Shown: in pieces, positions 47,440 through 56,908 of the stretch
Numbering within the stretch: the stretch's first letter is position 1
Layout of the letters: each line of letters opens with the position of its first letter
Made by a program: the position numbers and the translations under genes
Notes under the pieces: generated by a model
Seen by the model: only the letters and a program-made list of their open reading frames with translations
Told to the model about the DNA's origin: nothing
The model's database searches: none
Source: Saccopteryx bilineata
Lineage: Eukaryota; Chordata; Mammalia; Chiroptera; Emballonuridae
Direction of reading: 5' to 3'
Length of the DNA stretch: 64,000 nt
Assembly (NCBI RefSeq): GCF_036850765.1
Contig: NC_089492.1
Location: forward strand, 204,847,681-204,911,680

Positions 47440-49540
47440 TAAAAGATGATGACAGTAAGTAGATGTTACACTCATCTCCTCCCAAGACCAAACTGGAATT
47501 ACAACTAAAATATAGAACAATCAACCTGATCAAAAAAACTAAAGACTAGCTGAAGAAACATCTTATAACTAAAGATTTACAGAAGAAGCCACAAGACTGG
47601 TAGAAAGAGAAGATATAAGATAAGGAATGGCTCTGCTCTCTCCAGCAGCAGCTGAGACTCTGGAGGGATATCTCAGCTGAAAAGATTCTCACTGAGGGGC
47701 TTATAGGGTCTCAACCTCAAGCAGTCTCCACAGCCCAGAGATCAGAGCTAAGAAGGAGCACCCACATAACTGGCTGTGAAAACCAGCAGGAATTTTGTCC
47801 ACCAGGGAGAGAAAGGAGTCTGCTAGAGACACAGGTAGTCTCTTAAAAAGCCACTGAACAAAATCTCATTCATAACCACTCACCACGGGCTCAGGCAAAG
47901 GAAGGGCAGAGTAGACTAGAGTCATTTGAGAAAAGACTGGATTTTGTGGTTCTGGAGAAAGTGATGAGGGGACAGCCAGCAGGATCCTTGTGCTAAATTC
48001 CTTTCCTATATTACAGATACCATCTTTCTTGGTCAAGCACTCCCCTTCAAATGGCATCAGCCTAAGGGAATGCAATAGGCCCTCTCTCTAGATTACATGT
48101 TGCCCCACCTTGCAAAGTTCATTCCCTGCTAAGGAGTTAGCTGCCAGGGCCAGAGTATAAAGGTATGGGCAGATTCCAGGGGTGTCAGTGACTGAGTTGA
48201 GTAGCTTTGGCACAGGGGCCAATTCCTCCACTTTCCCATGAAACTGACTGGTACCATTCTTTCACAAGGTATCTGTTAGCCTCACTCTCCAGGCCACCAG
48301 TGGGTTCTACCCTCCCAACTCCTGGTGGCTCCACCCTGCCAAGGTAGAATCCAGACAGACTGAGTTGTGTGGCTCTGGAATAAAGGCCACATCCCCCAAT
48401 TTCCACAAATCTGACACACACCTCTCCCTCATGGGAGATCTGTTAGCTCCATCTTCCCAATTTTTGGTGCCCTGCCTGGTTGAGATTGAGCTCTTGGAAA
48501 AATCTAGGACAGACTGAGTTGTATGGCTTTACAATAGCAGACATTTTTCCCTTGAATGCCCAACCATTATAGAGCCCTCCATTCACATGGTCCAATCTTG
48601 GTCTCTTTAAGCCTGATTAACTCTGATCTGGTCTCACCCTGATGAATCCCTGAGACCTCACCCCACCACAAAGGTGTGCGACCATCCAGCAGGTGGAAGT
48701 TAAATTTGGTATACCATGGGACATTTGCTGAGTGGCCTCAGACCCAGCACTGGCACCTAATTTGAACCTGTAACAACCTGTTGAATATCACTCACCCCTA
48801 CCTAGTGATTCACTGAGAACCTACCTCATGCAAGTTAAAAATTGCCAAAAACTCTTTTAGTGACTGAGCCTAACAGGTAGCCAGCAGGCTGAGGCAGGTA
48901 GAGATAGATTTTAAGGTTCCTTGAGACTTTTGCTGACCTGCCCCAGGTCCAGTATTAGTAAAGGTTGGCCTTAGTGTGTAGCTTTGTCCTTCCTTCACAT
49001 ACTTAAGCTCAGCAGAGGCCACCACAAACTGAATTGCTTTGTAGCTCCAAAAAGGTTGCCAAGGGCTACTCATATGTGACATCTGACATTGGTTTGCACC
49101 AGAGACCCTTCCAAGAGGCCCCAGAGCTTTAACAACATCAAAATCAGATCCAATTAATTTCTCTAGTGACATATCCAAAGGGAGGTCTGGGAAGGCACAA
49201 GACTCTGCTGAGGCAAATTTGGCTACATGTAGTCAGCACTGGTATGGCAGCTCTCATATATTGTGGTCAGGGCTTATCCTCACAGTTAGCCAGCCTGAGT
49301 GTTGGTACCATGCATGAATGGGCCAATAGCAATCAAGAACAAATTAAAACAGGGGAGCCCACATAACCGACACAAGGGAAATTCCAAGAGCACCACGCTC
49401 AGGTGATCAAGAAGACTGTATCATTGGGTCCCATGAAGCACCTACTACATAAGGCTACACTACCAAGAATGAGAGACATAGCAGATCAACCTAATACACA
49501 GAAATAAATACAAAATGGCAGACAAAATGGGGAAATAGAG
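47440..49540 (+). mobile_element. Old LINE-1 5' region
   Basis: About 2.1 kb that reads like the 5' untranslated region of an older L1 subfamily: 'aagaagccacaagactggta' near the start, blocks such as 'gttagctccatcttcccaat', and 'gcagatcaacctaatacaca' just before where ORF1 would begin. It stops at about 49,540 where the next L1 begins, so ORF1 of this older copy is not present in the window. Its opening resembles that of the 49.5 kb L1 (CCACACTGAGACTGGTAG), which supports the 5'-end reading. Confidence 0.65.
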
Positions 49541-50289
49541 GTGGAAAGATGACAACGGAGTAGGTGGACGTACCAACTTCCAACTCCCAGAACCAAAGTG
49601 GATTACAACTTAATTTTAAAAACCATCATCTGGAAAAACCAACTTTGAACTAATCTAAGAGGACTCTTCAACCAAGGAACACTGAAGAAGCCACACTGAG
49701 ACTGGTAGGAAAGCGGAAACGCTCAGTCTAGCCTGGCAGGGATGGAGGGGACCCATGAAAGTGGTTAGACCTGGCTGCAGGCCCAACTGAAACCCCACCT
49801 GCAGGGGAAGGGTGGGAGCCTGAGAACAGGTGGAGATCCGCAGCTGAGCAAGTGCCTGCGGGCACGCAGCCTAGCCCGACCTGCAGAACCAAGGCTTGCA
49901 ACCCAATGCGCAAGCTGGCTCTAACCACAGGGGCGGGAGAAGCCTGGGAACAGGCAGAGACCAGCAGCTGGGCAAAGGTGCTCACCCCTGCCCTCGGTGC
50001 TGGGGTTTGTGGCTGGTGCGTAGAGCGCAACCCCACCTACAGGGGCATGGAGCGAAGGCCGAGACTGGCTGAGGCTTGTGGAGCTGGCACATGAACACAG
50101 TCCCTCCTGTGGAGGAGAGGTGGAAACAGTAGCAACAGCCCCAGCAGGCTGGCACCAGCAACGCCCATACCCATATGCCCTAGGAAGCGGCAGAGGGGGT
50201 GGCAGGCCTGCAGACAGACCACACCTAGGGAACACAGAGGCAACACCCATTGGACTCCAGTGGCCAAACCTTTCTTATACAAAGACAAA

Positions 50290-51201
50290 ATGGGCAGGCA
50301 GAGAAATGCAACCCAAATGAATCAAGAGAAATCCCCAGAGAAGGACCTGAATGAGTCTGATATAACCAAATTACTGGATGCAGAGTTTAAAATAATGATT
50401 TTTAGGATGTTCAAAGAGCTTAGAACAACAATATATGGTCATTACAAATACCTAAATAAAGAGATAGCAAATATAAAAAAGGAAATTGAAATAATAAAAA
50501 AGAATCAGTCAGAAATGATGAATACAATATCAGAATTGAAGACCACAATAGAAGGAATTAAAAGCAGGATGGATGAAGCTAAGGATTGAATCAGCGAGTT
50601 AGAAGACAAAATAAACAAAGGCACAGAAGCAGAGCAGAAAAAAGAAAAGAGACTCAAAAAATCTGAGGAAACTCTAAGAGAGCTCTGTGACAACATGAAG
50701 AGAAATATCCGAATCATAGGGTTTCCTGAAGAAGAAGAGAAAGAACAAGGGATAAAAACTTTGTTCAATCAAATCATAGCTGAAAACTTCCCTATATTGA
50801 GGCAAAAAAAAGTCTCACATGTTCAAGAAACACAGAGAACTTCATTAAAAAGAAACCCAAAGAAATCTACACCAAGACACCTCATAATTAAAATACCAAA
50901 GCTAAGTGATAAAGAGAAAATATTAAAAGCTGCTAGAGAAAAAAAGGTTATCACCTACAAAGGAGCCCCTATAAAGATGACATCCAACTTCTCAACAGAA
51001 ACACTTGAGGCCAGAAGGAAATAGCAAGAAATATTCAAAGTAATGCAGAACAAGAACCTACAGCCAAGACTACTTTATCTAGCAAGGCTATCATTTAAAA
51101 TTGAAGGAGAAATAAAAAGCTTCCCAGACAAAAAAAAAAAACTCAAGGAATTTACTACAACCAAACCAATGCTGCAAGAAATGTTAAGGGGCCTGTTGTA
51201 A
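50290..51201 (+). pseudogene. LINE-1 ORF1 (RNA-binding chaperone), two stops
   Basis: L1 ORF1p is a trimeric RNA-binding and chaperone protein that coats the L1 RNA. Here the frame runs 303 codons from ATG 50,290 (MGRQRNATQMNQ) to TAA 51,199-51,201. There is no frameshift, but there are two in-frame stops: TGA at 50,587-50,589 and TAG at 51,022-51,024. Residues about 40-130 form the coiled coil (IKKEIEIIKKNQSEM...). The RRM follows (NIRIIGFPEEEEKEQG, then HLIIKIP). The C-terminal domain has KEKILKAAREK, TYKGAPIKMTSNFS and NLQPRLLYLARLSF. The second stop falls where a tryptophan is expected (RRK-W-QEIF), which suits a TGG to TAG change. Both stops are point changes, so the copy decayed without frameshifts in ORF1. 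Confidence 0.85.
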
Positions 51202-51249
51202 ACAGATCAAAGGGGGAAAAGAATATAGCAAAAGAAGAATACAGCTTTA

Positions 51250-51765
51250 AAGAATAAAATGGCAATAAACAACTACATATCAATAATAACCTTAAATGTA
51301 AATGAATTAAATGATCCAATCAAAAGACATAGGGTAGCTGCGTGGATAAGAAAATAGAACCCTGTTTACAAGAGACACACCTTAAAACAAAAGATGCACA
51401 TAGACTGAAGGTAAAAGGATGGAAAAAAATATTTCATGCAAATGGAAATGAAATAAAAGCTGGGGTAGCAATACTTATATCAGACAAAATGGACTTTAAA
51501 CAAAGGCTATAGTAAGAGATAAAAAATGACACTACATAATGATAAAGGGAGCAGTCCAACAGAAGATATAACCATTATAAATATCTACGTACCTAATATA
51601 GGAGCACTTGAATATATAAAGCAGACCTTGATGGATATAAAGGGCAAAATCAACAACAATACTATAATAGTAGGGGATTTCAATACCCCACTAACATCAT
51701 TAGCTAGATCCTCAAGAAAGAAAATTAACAAAGAAACAGCAAACTTAAAGGACACACTAGATCAG
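51250..51765 (+). pseudogene. LINE-1 ORF2 endonuclease fragment
   Basis: Text from 'atggcaataaacaactacat' through 'gagacacaccttaaaacaaa', 'gcaggggtagcaatacttat'-like words and 'atagtaggggatttcaatac' is the first half of the APE-type endonuclease, which nicks the target DNA. The readable part (51,526-51,771) includes INIYVPN and VGDFNTP, the metal/nucleophile-side motif. It then breaks off at the deletion junction before the SDH motif. Stops interrupt the earlier part. Confidence 0.75.
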
Positions 51766-52299
51766 GGGTAGTCAACCCATCAGTAAATGAGTGGATAAAA
51801 AAAGTTGTGATACACTTACACAATGGAATACTATTCAGCCATAAAAGAAAAGGAAATCTTACCTTTTGTGATACCATGGATAGACCTAGTGGTTATTATG
51901 CTAAGTGAAATAAGCCAGTCAGAGAAAGACAAGTACCATGTGATTTCACGTATATGTGGAATCCAGTGAACAAAACAAAGAAACAAAATAGAAACAGACT
52001 CATAGATACAGAAAACTGACAGCTATCAGAGGGGAGAGGAGTTGAGGGGCTGGGTGAAAAAGGTGACAGGATAAAGCAAAAAAAAAAAAGCCCTCACAGA
52101 CAGTATAGTGATTACCAAACAGAAAGGGGGGTGAGGTAGGTAGAAGAGGATAAAGAGGGGGATAAATGGTGACAGAAAGAGACTTGACTTGGGGTGGTGA
52201 ACACACAATACAGTATATAGATTATGTATGATATAATTAACACCTGAAACCTATACAATTTTATTAATCAATGTCACACCAATTTTTAAAAATCTATGA

Positions 52300-53270
52300 G
52301 TCCAGTGTCTGCTAGGTGCTACAAATAATATGAAATTATAACTAATACATGGCTCTTATTCTCAAGGTGCTTATAATCTAGTAGTAGTTAATGGCAGGTT
52401 TGTAACCATCAGATGCGATCAGGCACAGTTAGTGGAATGATTAAACTTCTTGGTCACGTCAGAAATGTATAATTCAGATTTTAAAACATAACAGTTCAGG
52501 GTGCTGAATACATAAATATTCAAACATAAAAGTATGTTTTAAATATTATATTAAAACCATGTAAATAAACAGTAAGCACTGCTTGGAGTAAAACTGATAA
52601 AACAAAACACCTTTAAAAAATTTCATTCACTAATCTTTTTGGTTTTTCTTTCATATCAAATTAACACCAGTTCTATTGCTTATACCAAAACAAACAAACA
52701 AAAACAAATAAAACCCTCTGCAATCTAGTTCCTTATTTTCAATCTCACTGCTATATTATTAATTTAGAACCTTACCATTTCTCACCTGAATTTATAGTTT
52801 CTTAATTGGTCTTCCTATCTCCAATCTTATCATTACTACAGAAGTTTCTAAACTGCCAGATGTAATCATGTTTTCTTACTTCAAAGTCTTCAGGGTTCCC
52901 CCTCACCCAATCCACAACACAGCATACATGACCAATCAGAGTCTGGCCTCAGTTTTTGCACTTTTTTCCACTACCAACCCCTACATTCCTTCTCTAGTTC
53001 AGACACAGGAAACTTGCTGGTGTACTCACTTCTTGATGCATTCTGTCAAAACACACATATTATGTAATTGTGGAAACCTTTTGCTAAGCCCTGGGAATAT
53101 AGCTCATACTCTAGTAGTAGAGTGTCAATTGGGCAAGGGGTCATTAGCTACAGTGACAATGCTGCTGCTAGTTTGGCTCGCTCACTTCCCTAGATTCATA
53201 TGGTAAAGAAATTATTAGCCCAGATAGATTTATACATTTTATTACTTAGAAGCCAAACCAAAAACAGCAT
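52300..53270. other. Old repeat traces, possible L2; no gene
   Basis: 52,310-52,470 resembles the unclassified old repeat of 28.5 kb ('tgtctgctaggtgctacaaa', 'ttctcaaggtgcttataatc'). 52,720-53,080 has L2-like words ('tcttcagggttccccctcac', 'tctggcctcagtttttgcac'). The 112-codon frame 52,868-53,206 crosses this and is not a credible gene. Confidence 0.35.
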
Positions 53271-53274
53271 GGTG

Positions 53275-53433
53275 TTCATTTGGAGTGGCTATCATCAAGA
53301 AGATAAGAGACAAGAGGTGCTGGCAAGAATGTGATGTGGTAAAAGAGAGTCCTTATACACTGTTGGTGGGAATGTAAATTAGTCCAACCACTACAGAAAA
53401 AAATATGGAGGTTTCTCAAAAAATTGCAAATAG
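53275..53433 (+). mobile_element. Older L1 (host of the next insertion), left part
   Basis: 'tggctatcatcaagaagata', 'ctgttggtgggaatgtaaat' and 'ggaggtttctcaaaaaattg' are late ORF2 text of L1. The text stops at 53,433 and resumes at 62,031 after the inserted L1, both sides sharing AATTGCAAATAG. Confidence 0.85.
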
Positions 53434-55590
53434 TGACATCACGGAAATGGCGCTGTGAGCAGTGCATCCAACAGATCTCCCCAAAATTTCAACAAATTCA
53501 TCAACTAGAGACAGAAAAATCTATCCTTGGAGCATCTGGGAGTTCCACACACACTGAAGGCAAAATAGCTGCTTTCACTTGAAACTGAGTCAGGAGGGAG
53601 CTGAGGGTGTGGAGGAAGCTAACTGCAGCACAGACGTTTGTTCAAGCCGAGGAGGGAGTGTGCCTGTGATGAGTCAACTCACGCGAGCAACTGCCCGCCC
53701 GCACTCCGGGAGCAACAGCCCGCGCCCCACAAGCAGCCCCCCACTCGCCCGCGCACCCAGAGCATCCCAACCGCCAGCGGCAAGCAGGGAGTGCGCCAAA
53801 GCAAACTTCCCTATGCCCAAGCTTCTCTCCACGGGTGGGGCACCTCACCCAGCCATTCAAGCTAACAATCAAGCGTTGGGGGAGAGGCGCGCGGACAGCT
53901 TGCAGTCCGTCCTAGAGCACATCTGCAGATAAAATCACTGAAATTAGCTTAACCCACAGTCTGCGCACCTCCCAACTGACCTATGGGGCTCTAATTGACA
54001 AGATCTCTCTCAGTTCAGGATCCAAGACAAGAGGCGTGATATTCTTTACTGCCTCTTGCTAAAGGGGTGGGAGAAACTTCTGATTGACAGAGCTTTCATA
54101 CTCAGGGATATGTGCTAAAAAGAGGGACTTGGCAGATGTTAAGACTTGTACTGCAGGCAGTGAATAGGGCATCTTCTTCCCAGCCAAAACAGGTTACAAA
54201 GTGCAAAAAGCCTGGGGAGAGTGGTCCCACAGAGTGCTAGGCATGCTGAACAGGCCTGGAGGCTCATTGAAAGTCACCTTGAGAGCAATTGGCTCCCAGC
54301 CTTGCCTGATTATGCTGGCGGCTCTAACTGCCAAAGCCTTACCCAGAGCCCTATGTTGAGTGGGGTTAGAGTAGAGATTTGCCAGCTCTTGGAGCCTCTT
54401 ACTCCCCAGGCAAAGGAAGCAGCAGCCTCATAGCTGAATCACCACGCTGATAATTCAGGAAGGGGAGACTAGGAGAGAGGCTCTGGAGAAACAGACTATC
54501 TCATTGTCAGAGCCTGCAAATGCTACCAAGCCTTGACTACCAACAAGACTGAAGCCAACTATATGACATTGCCGTAGAATCTCATCAACTCCAAATCCCT
54601 ACCTAAGCGTGACACAGGGGCAGAGCCTGGGGTACAGAGTCACCGACCAGGAATAGGGAGAGGAAAGAAAAAGGAAGAAGTTAACCTCTCAAAATCAAGA
54701 AAAATCCACAGACTTTATAACTTGTTCCACTATTTTTTTTTGTTACTTTTATCTTCTTGCCTTTATTATTATTATTTCCCCCATCTTGGTCTTTTTATTC
54801 TCTGCCCATCTTATTCTTCCCTTTTCTTGAGCTACACTACCCATAAGTGTTATATTTTATTTCTTTTCTTCTTCCTCAATCTCCATGAGAGCTACACTCC
54901 AAAACCCTTAACTCTCTCTCTCTTTTTGTTTTTTTCTTTTCTTTTTCTTTCTTCCTTTCTTTTTCCTCTTTTTCTTATTTCTCCCTTTCTATTAGTTTCT
55001 TCTTTTCTCCTTTTACTTTTCCTCTCATTCAATCCTCATACACAAACAAATTATTTAATTTGGGACTCAAAATTTTTTGTGGAATTTTGGGTGCTTTTTA
55101 CTTCGCTTTTTAACTCATTAGCATTCCTCCCAACCCAGGATCTCCATTTTATTTAGACTTTGTTCCACTTAACACAATAGTTTTTTTTCGCCTTTTTCCT
55201 GTTTCCCTCTTATCCCTTCTCATTATATCTCTTAGTTGACCATCACTTACAAGCAAATAATTTTATACTTGACCAAGATTTTTTCCTTTTTTGCATTTTG
55301 TAGGTCCCTACTTCCTTTTTTGCCCCTTGAACACTTCCCCTCAACTCAGGCCCTCCATTATAGGCAGTTTTTGTTCCATTTAGCATAATATAATTCACAG
55401 GTCATCACGACATTTTCATAAGGAGGAGGGGAGAGGAGGGGAAGACAAGAAAGAAAAGGGGGGGAAATAATAAATTATAATTGTAGTTTTTGTGGCTTTT
55501 TTCTTTTTTGTTTTTTTCCAATTTTTTTCCATTTTTTATTTTTTATCCTTTATTAATTCTCATTAGTGCTATAAAAAAGACCACCTTCAG
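53434..55590 (+). promoter_or_regulatory. LINE-1 5' region with long T-rich block
   Basis: A 5' untranslated/promoter region of about 2.16 kb, GC-richer at 53,590-53,910 (with CpG-containing words such as 'cgcgagcaactgcccgcccg'). It then has a tract at 54,722-55,560 made mostly of T and C (TTTCTTTTCTTTTTCTTTC-like) just before ORF1. L1 5' regions drive internal transcription; that role is known for the family and not shown here. The same region type recurs at 62,802-64,000. The 144-codon plus frame 54,722-55,156 is a translation of the T/C tract and not a gene. Confidence 0.65.
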
Positions 55591-56583
55591 ATGCCATTCA
55601 GAAAAAGGAAATCGAATATTATGGATACAGAAGATACAGAAGTAACACAGATAGATGTGGAAAAATCTATGGAGAAAAAAATTTAATATATTGGAAACCT
55701 TGGAGCTAAATGACAGAGAATTTAAAATAGAAATCCTAAAAATACTCAGAGATATATAAGAAAACACAGAAAGGCAATTTAGGAAGCTCAGAAAACAACT
55801 CAATGAACACAAAGAATATATTACCAAGGAAATTGAAACTATAAAAACAAATCAAACAGAAATAAAAAACTCAATTCACAAGCTAAAAAACAAGGTAACA
55901 AGCTTAGCTAATAGAACAGGCCAGATAGAAGGTAGGATTAGTGACATAGAAGACAAGCAACTTGAGGCACAACAAAGAGAAGAAGAAAGAGACTCAAAAA
56001 TAAAAAAAACGAGAAAGCCCTACAGGAATTGTCTGACTCCATCAAAAAGAACAACATAAGAATAACAGGTATACCAGAGGGAGAAGAGAGAGAAAATGGA
56101 ATGAAGAATATACTGAAACAAATAATAGACAAGAACTTCCCAAGCCTGTGGAAAAAACTAAAACCTCAAATTCAAAAAGCAAACAAAACACCGAGTGTTC
56201 TTAAGCACAACAAACCTACTCCAAGGCACATCATAATAAAGATGGCACAAACCAACGACAAAGAAAAAATTCTCAAGGCAGCCAGGGAAAAAAAGAATAC
56301 AACATATAAAGGAAGGCCTATTAGATTATCATCAGATTTCTCAGCAGAAACTCTACAAGATAGAAAAGAGTGGACCCCAATATTTAAAGCTCTGAAAGAG
56401 AGGAACTTTCAGCCAAGAATACTATACCCATCAAAGCTATCCTTCAAGTACGAAGAAGAAATAAAAACATTCACAAATACAGAAAAGATGAGGGAATTTA
56501 TCATCAGAAAGCCCCCACTCCAGGAAATACTAAAGGGGTTTCCAACCAGATTCAAAGAACAAAAAAAACAAAATCACAAGTAA
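55591..56583 (+). pseudogene. LINE-1 ORF1, frameshifted
   Basis: ATG at 55,591 (MPFRKRKSNIMDTEDTEVTQ) opens the frame. It shifts at about 55,680 (an A-run), reads on as the coiled coil in another frame (KEIETIKTNQTEIKNSIHKL), and returns near 56,015 so that 56,029-56,583 is open. This last part has the RRM (NIRITGIPEGEERENG, HIIIKMAQTND) and the C-terminal domain (KEKILKAAREKK, RPIRLSSDFSAETLQDRKEW, NFQPRILYPSKLSF). A stop also lies in the coiled coil (gatatataag). Start-to-stop distance is 993 bp, so the net frame is kept. ORF1p binds L1 RNA as a trimer. Confidence 0.85.
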
Positions 56584-56908
56584 TAGCTCCACCAAGAACA
56601 CAATAAAACCAAATTTAAACTGTGACAACAAAAGAAAAAAAAAGGGGAAGAGGATGGAGATGAACAGTAGCAAAGGTCGATGAAGAGCAGAAACACTCAT
56701 AAAATAGGGTACTACAATGAATATGGTAGGTACCCTTTTCAATATGTAATGGTAACCACACTTGAAAAAACCACCACAGAACCACATGATTTTAAAAAGG
56801 TAGCAACAGAAGAAAGAAGTATGTAATACAAACAAACAAAAACAAATCATAGAAAACAAAAGAGAAGAATCAAACAACATACAAAACTAACAGAAAGCAA
56901 TTTATAAA

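Larger units (their letters stand above)
49545..52290 (+). mobile_element. Internally deleted LINE-1 with near-complete ORF1
   Basis: A 5' region (49,545-50,289), ORF1 (50,290-51,201) and the start of the ORF2 endonuclease are followed at about 51,765-51,781 by an abrupt jump to the L1 3' end ('acaatggaatactattcagc' onward). The 3' end runs to AATCAATGTCACACCAATTTTTAAAA at about 52,290. RT, C-terminal domain and most of ORF2 are missing. The junction carries 'caggggtagtcaaccca', which is not L1 and resembles a hAT terminal repeat. Confidence 0.85.

Noticed and set aside
54722..55156. 144-codon frame rich in F, L and S, membrane-protein-like
   Set aside because: It is a translation of the T/C tract of the L1 5' region; the hydrophobic look comes from T-rich codons.
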